From Duganella sp. BJB480 (lineage in GTDB: Bacteria > Pseudomonadota > Gammaproteobacteria > Burkholderiales > Burkholderiaceae_D), in assembly GCA_003416985.1 (NCBI GenBank), contig QVIN01000004.1:496001-560000 (forward strand): a stretch of 64,000 bases of DNA, given 5' to 3'. Shown piece by piece: positions 45,794 to 54,069 of this stretch (positions are counted from its first letter, which is position 1; every line of letters begins with the position of its first letter). Below the pieces are notes generated by a model. That model did no database searches and was not told the origin of the DNA. It saw only the letters and a list, made by a program, of their open reading frames with translations. The position numbers were made by a program, and so were the translations under genes.

Positions 45794-46863
45794 TCTTTAG
45801 GGTCCCATCCAACGTTAGTTTTCGAGAACGATTGCTTCATGACATCCAAAACTTCAAAATTAATCATTTCAAGTTTTGACCTTAAGTAGGCATCGTTACC
45901 CCAATCTTTTACATAAGACTCGATTGCTTTTAAATAATTGCTCTTTATTTGCGCGCTGGGCGCGTTATGTGCTACTCGAATTCGTATCTGATTATCACCA
46001 TCCAGCAGTTGGTAATTCGAAAGTACATCAAACAAATACATAAATTCGTAATGGCTTGCGCCTGGGCGGTTGTAATAGATAACGTAACCGGCAGCAAAGG
46101 TTTGTTTTACTTCTTTTGATCCCTCGTCGTACTTCGAAATGGCTTCATGCCCAATAATCATATAAGGACCGCACATCAGTTCGACCGTCGCGGGCCGATC
46201 AAATCGTTCAAGATGAGCCTTGTGCAGTTTTTGATCTGGATAATGAAAGTAATACCCTTGTACTGGAAATGCGCCGGCTAAATGAAGCCTTGCCGCGTCG
46301 GTAATGATTGTTTGTAAGTATGCGATAGTTTTGGGCTCCATCAAGTGGATTAGTTGCCCAGCCTCTAACGGGAGGTTATTTATGTTGCCCGATGTGCCAT
46401 CTTCCGCCACCGTGGCCTTAGGAGGGGACAAGAATCTTTCGAAATTCCCATCGAATTCGGCGTCGTGGTTGTAAACGAACAAGAGTCCGCGAACCTCCGA
46501 GTCCCCGTCGCCTTGAATATCATATCGTTCTCTCCACTCACTGCTTACACGAGCACAGTCTATGGTTTGAGCAAGTGACTTTAACGCCGAGCGGATATTT
46601 GGCGCGCCTATGGATGATTTTCCATAGCTCTTGAGGTCTGTATTCAACAAGACTGTGCGGTTGAGGTACGGGTCCACGTATTGGAGCACGACATCCGTTG
46701 GATGGGTGTGCTTTTGCTTCTTGTTGGCGTGAGCGTGCTTTTCCTGCTTCAAGCAATCGAAGTTACGGTCTTTTGGTGGCAACCTGGTCCATCGGAACCA
46801 CTTCACCAGTTCTTTTGAAATCTTGTCTGCGATTTCAGCAGTTGGGTTTGTCTCGCCGGCCAT
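45790..46863 (-). CDS. Predicted PD-(D/E)xK nuclease, first gene of four-gene cargo operon
   Basis: 357 residues. Residues 54-80 (HPTDVVLQYVDPY...VLLNTDLKSYGK) give Asp-57 and Asp-76-Leu-Lys-78, the D...(D/E)xK layout of restriction-like nucleases, with a preceding helix containing Glu-18. The downstream part is alpha/beta without known motifs. AGGATC precedes the ATG. It begins an operon with 4-base overlaps. Similar in layout to nuclease subunits of recently described defence systems such as GAPS4, but I cannot test homology here. Confidence 0.62.
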   Translation of the reverse strand: MAGETNPTAEIADKISKELVKWFRWTRLPPKDRNFDCLKQEKHAHANKKQKHTHPTDVVLQYVDPYLNRTVLLNTDLKSYGKSSIGAPNIRSALKSLAQTIDCARVSSEWRERYDIQGDGDSEVRGLLFVYNHDAEFDGNFERFLSPPKATVAEDGTSGNINNLPLEAGQLIHLMEPKTIAYLQTIITDAARLHLAGAFPVQGYYFHYPDQKLHKAHLERFDRPATVELMCGPYMIIGHEAISKYDEGSKEVKQTFAAGYVIYYNRPGASHYEFMYLFDVLSNYQLLDGDNQIRIRVAHNAPSAQIKSNYLKAIESYVKDWGNDAYLRSKLEMINFEVLDVMKQSFSKTNVGWDPKE

Positions 46864-47022
46864 GATCCTGAGGAGTGGAAATACATTTCTCTAGAATAAC
46901 ATGAATTTTTGGCACTAAATTATTAGTTCGACTTTCGGCGGGATGGTTGCAACAGCTCACAGTACGCCTCGTATCATGAGCTGCAGGCGGATCGGTCAGG
47001 CATGATAGGGTGCGGGCCGGGG

Positions 47023-47394
47023 CTAACGGCTAATCGCAGCAAAGGCGGCGGCCTTCTCGTCGTTCATCCGCAGGTATGAAGTGCTTAGCTCAGCATTGTC
47101 AATCTCCCGAAACTGAATGCCTTCGGTCACTGTGGCCGGAACCCGTACCACCGTCCAGGCTTCTTCAAAGCCTAGTTCCTCAAGCTCGTGAAGCTCAAAG
47201 CGCAAAATAGGATTTACGACTATCGTTCGCGTTTCGTTGTCCCCCCATGCCACGAAAAGCTGGTCGCCCACCTCGACCAGAAAATGGATGGGGCCGTCAC
47301 CGAATACTTCTCCGGCCGGGTCATAGTGGTAAGGAATCTGTTCGATGCTGGACAAGCGTAGGATTGCTGCTCGAATTTCCCTTGTTTCCATCAT
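47023..47394 (-). CDS. Small hypothetical protein of the element
   Basis: 123 residues from ATG 47394 (GGAGG 8 bases before). Acidic, beta-rich: FLVEVGDQLFVAWGDNETRTIVVNPILRFELHELEELGFEEAW. Soluble. It follows the ribbon-helix-helix gene by 18 bases and is probably cotranscribed with it. Not recognised. Confidence 0.6.
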   Translation of the reverse strand: MMETREIRAAILRLSSIEQIPYHYDPAGEVFGDGPIHFLVEVGDQLFVAWGDNETRTIVVNPILRFELHELEELGFEEAWTVVRVPATVTEGIQFREIDNAELSTSYLRMNDEKAAAFAAISR

Positions 47395-47412
47395 AATTTT
47401 TTCCTCCAATGC

Positions 47413-48006
47413 TTAACCTAAATTAATTGAATCACCGAAAATCTCTGGCCTGCCCAAGTCATCAGCGAAGCTTGCAGTGCACTTGTGATCAGATGCATTC
47501 CAGTTGCTGCAGTACCAGAACAAGCGGCCTTTCCTGTCCGGCTTTGACTTCAGTTGACCTGTGCCACAGGCAGGGCAATGAATAGAGCCGGTGTGTGTGT
47601 CATCCATCATTTTTGTTAGTTGCGCCCGGCTCTGCGAGACGAATCGGGCGGGCAGCTCTCTGTAAAAGATTTCGCGTCGCTCCAGGCAGAGTTCCTTGGC
47701 GGTCGCCAAATCGGGTGGGGATGGGAGCACGAACGCCAGCCATTCACATAGATGGTCCAATACCCCAACGACCAGCTGCTGCTCGGCTCTATCTTTTTCG
47801 ACTTGGCGCGCAAGTTTGGTGAGTGAGGTGCTGATCGCGGCTTGCACCTCGCCCAGATAGTCCTTCTCTTCTTGCTGTCGCAGAAAGTCATCTATCGCTG
47901 ATCGAATTAGATGTCCGGTCGGTAAGCCAATCTTTGCAGCTCGCTCCTCCAGCTGCTCCCGCTGAGCGTCTTCCAGACGGACGGAATAGGTCCGCTTCGT
48001 TGCCAT
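47413..48006 (-). CDS. Ribbon-helix-helix protein with C-terminal topoisomerase-type zinc ribbon
   Basis: 197 residues from ATG 48006. N-terminal RHH motif (RTYSVRLEDAQREQLEERAAKIGLPTGHLIRSAIDDFLR, residues 5-43), a helical middle, and a four-cysteine C-terminal finger (CPACGTGQLKSK...LFWYCSNWNASDHKC) like the zf-C4_Topoisom fingers. The pairing suggests a DNA-binding accessory factor, for instance for transfer (relaxosome) or replication of the element. A perfect palindrome lies at 48036-48053, about 30 bases upstream, and probably is its operator. Confidence 0.7.
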   Translation of the reverse strand: MATKRTYSVRLEDAQREQLEERAAKIGLPTGHLIRSAIDDFLRQQEEKDYLGEVQAAISTSLTKLARQVEKDRAEQQLVVGVLDHLCEWLAFVLPSPPDLATAKELCLERREIFYRELPARFVSQSRAQLTKMMDDTHTGSIHCPACGTGQLKSKPDRKGRLFWYCSNWNASDHKCTASFADDLGRPEIFGDSINLG

Positions 48007-48035
48007 AATGCACTCCAGTTCTGTATTACGATTTC

Positions 48036-48053
48036 GCATTGCGTTCGCAATGC
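48036..48053. promoter_or_regulatory. Perfect 8-2-8 palindrome upstream of the RHH gene
   Basis: GCATTGCG TT CGCAATGC is a perfect inverted repeat centred about 38 bases before the RHH protein start. RHH repressors usually bind such palindromes, so autoregulation is inferred. A second 12-bp palindrome, GAAATGCATTTC, is at 48170-48181. Confidence 0.6.
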
Positions 48054-48283
48054 ACTTCAAGAAAATGCAACACGCCGAGTACGGCTTGTTGCCTAGCCCA
48101 AACCACAAAAACACTACCGGGGCGTATTACCCCCTTTATGTTCCACTACCTTATTCATGGGGTTGTTGTGAAATGCATTTCGTTGCCGATCTCGCTGTGT
48201 ACAGTCCTCCGGGGCCACTGCAGCAGCGGCGGATAGCCAGCTGCGCGAAAAGTCGCATTGAGGGATGCACTTTGGATGCAACA

Positions 48284-48412
48284 ACTCAACGAAAAACTTA
48301 CATGCGGCTGAGGTGACTCAACAAAAACTCAACAAAAAACTTACACGCCACAACAGAAACTCTACAAATACTCAACAAAAAACTTACTTCGCGCCCGCCA
48401 CATCAAGGACAG
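48284..48412. repeat. Three 43-bp tandem repeats, iteron-like
   Basis: The 18-mer ACTCAACRAAAAACTTAC occurs at 48284, 48327 and 48370, exactly 43 bases (about four helical turns) apart. A shorter version (ACTCWACAAA) occurs 11 bases before the second and third copies (48316, 48359). The 436-base region between the RHH gene and the next gene (48007-48442) holds no gene. Such iterons are typical of replication origins or transfer origins. Confidence 0.75.
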
Positions 48413-48442
48413 CAAAAGCAACGCGTGTACACGCCATGAATT

Positions 48443-48739
48443 TCAAAGAATGTCCGGTGAGAGTGGCGGCCGAGAGGCAAGCCAGCGAAGAGTTGCCAGG
48501 GCACGCTGATTGCCGCGACTACGCGGCGGCCTCGGAGGCTTGAATCCTTGATTTTGGTATGCTTCTTTGATTTCGATCCACTTCAGGCGCAGTTGCACCA
48601 AGGCGTCGGGAAGCGAGTTGGCTTCTGCCTTGGCGCTTGGGTAGTCAATCAGTCGGACGGCAAAGTAAACCTTGCCCGATCTGACCGACTCGAATACCTC
48701 GACCTTGAAGCCATCGATTCGTGCTATTCGTTTCATCAT
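48443..48739 (-). CDS. Small hypothetical protein of the element
   Basis: 98 residues: MMKRIARIDGFKVEVFESVRSGKVYFAVRLIDYPSAK..., with a basic, Pro/Arg-rich C-terminus (FKPPRPPRSRGNQRALATLRWLA). Compact alpha/beta N-terminal half. Located between the iteron region and trbL. Not recognised; the basic tail suggests nucleic-acid contact. Confidence 0.55.
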   Translation of the reverse strand: MMKRIARIDGFKVEVFESVRSGKVYFAVRLIDYPSAKAEANSLPDALVQLRLKWIEIKEAYQNQGFKPPRPPRSRGNQRALATLRWLASRPPLSPDIL

Positions 48740-48797
48740 CTACTCCCTCATTTAACTTACGCGGTCCTAAAGATTTGCGACCCTAGTGCTTATTGCC

Positions 48798-50402
48798 CTA
48801 TTCGTCGCCGTGGTGCGTCTGAATGCCAGCGCCGCCGCCATTCGTCTTTTGCATTTCGTCCAGAACCGTTTGAGCCGCGTAAGCGCTCCTGCTTGCTGCA
48901 CTTGGGGCTGGTGGTTGATATACCGGCGCGGTCTGATCCGGCGTACTGGTCTGCGGCGCGGCCGTCGCATGCTGACCTGGTGCGGAGCTGGTCGGCGCAG
49001 CAGGTGCAGCCGGCACTGCTGCCACCGCAGGCGCTGGTGGCGTAGGCCGCTCGACTTGCGGCGCAGCTGGCGCAAGCGCACTCGGCGCGGCCGGAGTCGA
49101 TGCGGTAGGGCTGTTGCCAGTTGCGGCTCGTGCGTCACTATTTTGCGTTTCGGCCGGCGCTGCCGGTTGTGCCTGACTTTCTACTACACCGTTCTGCGGT
49201 GCTGCAGGCGTAGCTGGTGCAGCAGGCGCGGCTCCCGGATTCACTGCACCGGGCACACTGCTCGCCGGCGACGTAAAGCCGTTACCACCAACACCAGGGA
49301 TCGAGCTTGCCGTACCAACTCCGTCGACGGCGGCCTGGCCTGGGCCGCGACCCATGCTAGTTACTGCGCTGATCGCGTCAGCGCCGGCTTTGATGGCCGA
49401 TCCGACGCTACCTTTAGCCATGCTGCCGGCGGCGTAAATGCCTCCTGCAGCGGCGGCTATAGCACCGCCGCCAGCAACTACAGCGCCCACGCCATCGGCC
49501 GCCGATGTCGAAGCAGTCCCGCCCAGCAGGTCGGACGCCAAGGTAGGCACCTTCATTGCCAGGACCAGCAGCATCACCGAGCCGGAGAGAACCGTCCAGA
49601 TCGGGGTCAAGTCGGTCAGGGACAGCTTGGATATCTCCGTGCCGAAATCCGCAGCCAGGCCGGTCCCGACGGCAATAACGAAGTAGATGGCCAGGAACCG
49701 GATGCCGTAGACCAGGGGCGTTGTGATGATCTTCATGGCGATGTCCTTGGTCCACTTCATCACGCCAAAGGCCAAGGCAATCGGGTACACGGCGATGTAG
49801 AACCAGAGCTGAATCCATGCAACCGCGAACTGTGCCGCCAGCATCCCGAAACACACAATGATGATGATGAGCGCGCCGCCCACCAGGAAGGCCGCGAAAG
49901 GATTGGTCATGGCCGCTACGCCAGCCGGTACTGGTATGCCGGCGATACTAGAATTGTCGGCCAGCTTCGACATCATCAGGTTCACCAGGTCGATGCCTTG
50001 CCAAAATACCTCGCCGGGGCTTATCGCCGAAGTGTGCGCGCCATCCTTGCCGATCTGGATGAAACTGTTGACCACGGATAGCGGAATACTGGGGTTATTC
50101 ATTACCCACAAGATCAGCCCCATCCACATCACGCGCATGACGACGACCGTGAGCATTTCTACGGCGTCTGCACCTTTCAGCAGGCGGCCGATGAGTGTCC
50201 ACGCCAGGTCAATCGCAAACAGCTTGTAGCACAGCGACAGAGCGATCGAAGTGATGTTCGCGCCGAACGCGGCAGCCGCATCATGGTATTTATTCATGAT
50301 CGTTCCGAGGTCATAGCCGGTCGGCGTATCGGCAAACGCGGGTGAAGTTAAAAGCAGCAAGCCGGTCAATAGCAGCAGGCGGCCTTTCTGGTTACTGGTC
50401 AT
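48798..50402 (-). CDS. trbL: Conjugal transfer protein TrbL (VirB6-like)
   Basis: 534 residues: signal peptide (LLLLTGLLLLTSPAFA), six or so transmembrane segments over residues 50-310 with the TrbL/VirB6 core (YDLGTIMNKYHDAAAAFG..., FWQGIDLVNLMMSKLADNS, WIQLWFYIAVYPIALAFGVMKW), and a long Pro/Ala-rich low-complexity C-terminus (about residues 330-534). TrbL sits in the inner membrane of the mating-pair apparatus. The rest of a trb operon is missing in this window. Confidence 0.88.
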   Translation of the reverse strand: MTSNQKGRLLLLTGLLLLTSPAFADTPTGYDLGTIMNKYHDAAAAFGANITSIALSLCYKLFAIDLAWTLIGRLLKGADAVEMLTVVVMRVMWMGLILWVMNNPSIPLSVVNSFIQIGKDGAHTSAISPGEVFWQGIDLVNLMMSKLADNSSIAGIPVPAGVAAMTNPFAAFLVGGALIIIIVCFGMLAAQFAVAWIQLWFYIAVYPIALAFGVMKWTKDIAMKIITTPLVYGIRFLAIYFVIAVGTGLAADFGTEISKLSLTDLTPIWTVLSGSVMLLVLAMKVPTLASDLLGGTASTSAADGVGAVVAGGGAIAAAAGGIYAAGSMAKGSVGSAIKAGADAISAVTSMGRGPGQAAVDGVGTASSIPGVGGNGFTSPASSVPGAVNPGAAPAAPATPAAPQNGVVESQAQPAAPAETQNSDARAATGNSPTASTPAAPSALAPAAPQVERPTPPAPAVAAVPAAPAAPTSSAPGQHATAAPQTSTPDQTAPVYQPPAPSAASRSAYAAQTVLDEMQKTNGGGAGIQTHHGDE

Positions 50403-50422
50403 GGTCGGCGTCCTTGGTCTGG

Positions 50423-50635
50423 TTAGAACGACTTGAATCCGCTTTCGCCTGGCTTGCGCACAGCCTTTTTGCCGTCGCCCTGCTTCATCATTTCCTGCGT
50501 GGCCTTGTTTGCGGCGTTCTGCTGTTCGGCCGCCTTTTCGGCGTCCGATTTACTGCGGCCGGTCAACATCGACAGCAGGGAAACGATGACGACAGCGAGG
50601 GCGAGGGAGAGGATTTTTTTTTGGTTGAAGGTCAT
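50423..50635 (-). CDS. Small membrane protein in the trbK position
   Basis: 70 residues: N-terminal hydrophobic helix (ILSLALAVVIVSLLSMLTG) and a charged tail (DAEKAAEQQNAANKATQEMMKQGDGKK). In IncP-like operons the gene between trbJ and trbL is trbK, an entry-exclusion lipoprotein; this one has no lipobox. By position it may provide entry exclusion. The C-terminus GESGFKSF resembles that of TrbJ next to it (GSTNFQSF). Confidence 0.65.
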   Translation of the reverse strand: MTFNQKKILSLALAVVIVSLLSMLTGRSKSDAEKAAEQQNAANKATQEMMKQGDGKKAVRKPGESGFKSF

Positions 50636-50659
50636 GATTTGGTCCTTGAGCGTGATGAA

Positions 50660-51397
50660 TTAAAACGATTGAAAATTCGTGCTGCCAGGTGCTCGCACGG
50701 TTCCGTTACCCTGTTTCATAAAGGTTTGGGCGGCGTCCACCTGGTCGGCCTGGTTCTGCGCCTGGCCGGCCATGAACGAGTTTTGCGCCTGCATCTGTGC
50801 CATGTAGAGCTGGCGCAGCTTCTGCAGCTGGTCGACCTGCTGCGAGGCAATCATGTTCCCGGCCTGGACCGCCGAGAGCGCGCCTTGCGAGCCGGCCGAC
50901 ATGCTTTGAATCTGCTGGATGGCCATGCGCTCATTGGCGAACTGCGAGGACTGCAAGCCAGCGGCCTGCAAGGCAGAATTCAGACCATCCAGCTGGGTTT
51001 GCACCAAGCTCTGGAACTTGCCGCCGAAGTTGGTATTGCCGGCCGTCTTGGCGTAACCCGGAAATTTCGTCTTGAACAGCTGGTCGATGTTCCCGCCGGC
51101 ATAGGATAGGGCGGCTGTCTTGTTCACCAGGTCAGCCAGCGCGGCTAGTTCCTGCTGCGCCTGGCCCCAGGTTTGCGATGGCGCAGCGATTAGGTTTTGT
51201 AGCTGCTGCTTCTCCATCATCACCTGCTGCAGCGTTTGTTGGACCTGCTGATACATCTGCGCCGACTGGTTCACTAGCTCGACGTTGTTGAGAATTTGCG
51301 TTATCTCTGTTGATCCACCAAAACCGGCGACGCTACCAGCGCTGGCAATGGATGAAATGGCAAGCGCGAGATATGGAAGCAGTGCTTTCTTATTCAT
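50660..51397 (-). CDS. trbJ: Conjugal transfer protein TrbJ (VirB5-like)
   Basis: 245 residues from ATG 51397, which gives a signal peptide (LLPYLALAISSIASA). Long helical, Gln-rich protein: TEITQILNNVELVNQSAQMYQQVQQTLQQVMMEKQQLQNL, with the TrbJ pattern FGGKFQSLVQ..LNSALQAAG. TrbJ is the minor pilus/tip component of P-type conjugation systems. Upstream is the HTH gene, 4 bases away. Confidence 0.87.
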   Translation of the reverse strand: MNKKALLPYLALAISSIASAGSVAGFGGSTEITQILNNVELVNQSAQMYQQVQQTLQQVMMEKQQLQNLIAAPSQTWGQAQQELAALADLVNKTAALSYAGGNIDQLFKTKFPGYAKTAGNTNFGGKFQSLVQTQLDGLNSALQAAGLQSSQFANERMAIQQIQSMSAGSQGALSAVQAGNMIASQQVDQLQKLRQLYMAQMQAQNSFMAGQAQNQADQVDAAQTFMKQGNGTVRAPGSTNFQSF

Positions 51398-51401
51398 GGA
51401 T

Positions 51402-52205
51402 TCACTCCTTACTTTGGTTGACTGAAGGCTGGTGTGCAGGTGGGCGATGGCTAGCAACCATCCCTTTGATATGAGCCAGTGCTTGCTTCGCTGCTGCCTG
51501 GCCTGTAGGTCGTGACATGGCATCACGAACAGCCGACGACGATTCTTCTTGGCGTGCCCGTCGCGAAGCGACACGAATCCCTCCCACTGCTACAAATTCG
51601 CCCTTGCGATACCTCGTGATCAGGCCGCGGAACCAACGCATGGCGTTGGTTTTGATGGTGGCCGTCTCCAAAGCGTCAGCTAACTCATCTAGCAAGGCTT
51701 GCGCGTCTTCCCGAGGTATTGCACGTGCGAGCGATGAAATTCCTTGTCGTTCTAACTTGGATAACGTGCTCGGAATGTGTAGTGGTTGTTGTTCAGATTC
51801 ATGTTGTGGTTCTAGTGGTGACGCAGCTATGTCACCTACGTAGGTGACAGGACCTGACACCATCGACCCTGACAAATTGTCACCCGCTGTTTCGTTGGAT
51901 TGGCGGTGGGGTGACAAATTGTCGGGGTAGGCTTGAGGGCTGATATTCAGGCGGTACTTGTTGGACGTACGTCGGCCGTTCCTGGGATCGAACTGAGGTT
52001 CAATAGACATCAAATTCGTGGCGTCGAAATCTTGTACAACCCGCTGAACTGTGCGTTCAGAGACGCAGCATTTGCGGGCTATGAAAGGAATTCCAGGCCA
52101 GCATTCATCCTTGTCATTGGCGGCATCCGCCAATGCCATCAAGATCAGCTTTGGCGTAGGTGCGAGTTCTTGTGACCAGGCCCAGTTCATGGCACGGATA
52201 CTCAT
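51402..52205 (-). CDS. Helix-turn-helix protein, replication-initiator-like
   Basis: 267 residues. N-terminal HTH_36-type domain (ELAPTPKLILMALADAANDKDECWPGIPFIARKCCVSERTVQRVVQDF, residues 13-60), as in plasmid or island replication proteins and DnaD-like primosome factors; the rest is low in motif content with a charged tail. With the iterons at 48284 it may form a replication module of the excised element. Overlaps the upstream excisionase-like gene by four bases. Confidence 0.72.
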   Translation of the reverse strand: MSIRAMNWAWSQELAPTPKLILMALADAANDKDECWPGIPFIARKCCVSERTVQRVVQDFDATNLMSIEPQFDPRNGRRTSNKYRLNISPQAYPDNLSPHRQSNETAGDNLSGSMVSGPVTYVGDIAASPLEPQHESEQQPLHIPSTLSKLERQGISSLARAIPREDAQALLDELADALETATIKTNAMRWFRGLITRYRKGEFVAVGGIRVASRRARQEESSSAVRDAMSRPTGQAAAKQALAHIKGMVASHRPPAHQPSVNQSKE

Positions 52206-52423
52206 TGCCCTTGGGTGTCATCCAAGATTTGGCTGATGACGCTGGCTTTGAACAAGATGCGCCGGCCGATCTTCACTTTCGCAGGGCGAAGACGATTGGC
52301 GAATTCGTTATCGCCAGAGAGAGTGACCCGCAGCCCTTCTGCGCTTCGGCAAAATAGTTCGGCACAGTCACGGAGGGAAAGCAGTACGCCGTAGCGGTGA
52401 ATCAGGATTTCTTCAGTGGTCAT
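52202..52423 (-). CDS. Excisionase/AlpA-like small DNA-binding protein
   Basis: 73 residues from ATG 52423 (GGAG upstream). MTTEEILIHRYGVLLSLRDCAELFCRSAEG..GRRILFKASVISQILDD is the MerR-like winged helix pattern (LSLRDCAELFCRS... and IGRRILFKAS) of excisionases and AlpA-type regulators. With the integrase gene 484 bases away and divergent, it is probably the recombination directionality factor. Confidence 0.7.
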   Translation of the reverse strand: MTTEEILIHRYGVLLSLRDCAELFCRSAEGLRVTLSGDNEFANRLRPAKVKIGRRILFKASVISQILDDTQGQ

Positions 52424-52906
52424 TTCCGGCTCCAATTTGTTGATGGAAGCCAATGTAATTTGACGGAACTTGGGCGTCAATTACGCATAAATCGCGAATG
52501 TTTCGCAGATTTTCGGAAAGTTTTCTGGAATTTATGTAGGGCAAGCTACCCGGTTTTTTATTTCCGGGAGCTCAAGAATGCAATTTTGGGAATAAGCATT
52601 TTTATGGAATCAACCACTTATGCTTGGTGTTGCATCTAAGGCAAGTATTGCGCGAATGATTGTTAATTCGGGCGATAACGGGAGATGTTCCTGTTACAAA
52701 TTGTTTCAACTATCCTTGGCCAGTAAGGCTGTAAAGCTTACTCAGTTGATTTTTGAGGCGGTGATTCTTGTTTTAGCCTGTCGAGCTTAGCCACAAGGTC
52801 CTCAGCACGAAGGTGGGTAGAGATAGAACACTTCCGCGACTCGTGGGAACGGATGAATGCTGATTATGAGAAACAACGTCCGAAACTCCGTACTTAGAAA
52901 GTAGGC
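52424..52906. other. Gap between excisionase-like gene and integrase
   Basis: 483 bases, AT-rich, with no convincing gene on either strand; an 80-codon open frame at 52397-52639 has no family resemblance. It should hold divergent promoters and perhaps arm-type binding sites for the integrase, but I found no clear repeats. Confidence 0.4.
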
Positions 52907-53917
52907 ATGACGGTTAAGAAGGTGGAGAGTGGTTGGCTCGTAGATATCCAACCAGGCGGAAGGGGGCACAAGCGAATCCGCAAGACACTCACGACGAAGG
53001 CAGAAGCTCTTCAGTTTGAGGCTTGGGCTAAGACGCAGGTCACACAAAATGATGGGTGGGTAAAGCCGAAGAAAAATATTACCCGGCTGTCGGAACTTAT
53101 CGAGTTATGGCAGTCGCACCACGGTATCCAGTTACGCCATACGCGGACCTACGGCACCCTACTGCGAGTTTGCGAAGCGCTTGGCAATCCGATAGCTGAG
53201 CACCTGAAGTCTGAGCATTTTGCTGCTTACCGGTCAGCCCGCTTGGCTGAAGGCGTGACGGCCAACACGATCAATCGTGAGCATGCTTACCTTCGAGCTG
53301 TGTTCAATGAGCTAATTCGTCTTGGTTTCTGGAGCGAGAATAATCCGCTGGCGCGGCTTCGGCAATTTAAGATCGCAGAGCGAGAGCTGTCCTACCTTAA
53401 CGACGATGAGATACGTGCGCTGCTGGCAGCCTTGGAAGCACGCAAGGATCGTGATGCGCTTCTTATTACAAAACTTTGCCTGGCATCTGCCGCTCGATGG
53501 AACGAAGGCGAATCGCTGCGTATTTCTCAGCTCCATAGCGGCATGATTCACTTCACCCAAACGAAGACTGATAAGAACAGATCGGTCCCAATCGATGATG
53601 CGCTTGCCGAAGAGATACGGGAATTCCATAGCACAGGAAGTAGGGATGCTTCCGGTAGGATCTTTAAAAGCTCCGTCGGAGCGTTTCGTATGGCTGTCAA
53701 GGAATCGGGGATCGAGCTGTTACCTGGCCAACTAACGCACGTCCTGCGGCACACGTTCGCAAGCCACTTCATGATGAATGGCGGGAATATCCTGACGCTG
53801 CAAAAGGTGCTTGGCCACTCCAGCCTGCAAACCACAATGATCTACGCCCACCTCAGCCCTGGACACCTTCAGGAAGCCAAAATGTTGAACCCGTTGACGC
53901 GGTTGACAGTTGGTTGA
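52907..53917 (+). CDS. int: Tyrosine integrase of the element
   Basis: 336 residues. Arm-binding N-terminus (VKKVESGWLVDIQPGGRGHKRIRKTLTTKAEAL), core-binding SAM-like domain and catalytic domain: first Arg in ASAARWNEGESL (near residue 200), HVLRHTF (near 283), GHSSLQTTMIYAHL with nucleophile Tyr (near 315). All catalytic residues are intact. It ends 50 bases before the tRNA-Thr attachment repeat, as typical for tRNA-targeting elements, and integrates the region 40140-54013. Confidence 0.95.
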   Translation: MTVKKVESGWLVDIQPGGRGHKRIRKTLTTKAEALQFEAWAKTQVTQNDGWVKPKKNITRLSELIELWQSHHGIQLRHTRTYGTLLRVCEALGNPIAEHLKSEHFAAYRSARLAEGVTANTINREHAYLRAVFNELIRLGFWSENNPLARLRQFKIAERELSYLNDDEIRALLAALEARKDRDALLITKLCLASAARWNEGESLRISQLHSGMIHFTQTKTDKNRSVPIDDALAEEIREFHSTGSRDASGRIFKSSVGAFRMAVKESGIELLPGQLTHVLRHTFASHFMMNGGNILTLQKVLGHSSLQTTMIYAHLSPGHLQEAKMLNPLTRLTVG

Positions 53918-53933
53918 CACTCGCCCAAAAACA

Positions 53934-53959
53934 AAGGGCTTACATTGCTGTAAGCCCTT
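53934..53959 (-). terminator. Element-borne terminator for the restored tRNA-Thr
   Basis: 11-bp stem AAGGGCTTACA/TGTAAGCCCTT with a 4-base loop; on the minus strand TTGTTTTT follows. It begins 9 bases beyond the tRNA CCA end, in the place where the original chromosome had a different hairpin (now at 40052). It also lies just downstream of the integrase, but the plus strand has only TTGTTTT. Confidence 0.75.
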
Positions 53960-53967
53960 GTTTTATA

Positions 53968-54043
<76 letters not shown>

Positions 54044-54069
54044 GAAACTTGTACGGGGCGAATTATACG

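Noticed and set aside
41526..46863. Dnd phosphorothioation or a known type I/III restriction system
   Set aside because: No DndC/D/E, methyltransferase, helicase or specificity subunit is visible among the cargo genes.
48284..48412. CRISPR array
   Set aside because: Only three units; the intervals between cores are about 25 bases and themselves contain half-copies of the repeat, and there are no cas genes. Tandem iteron-like repeats fit better.
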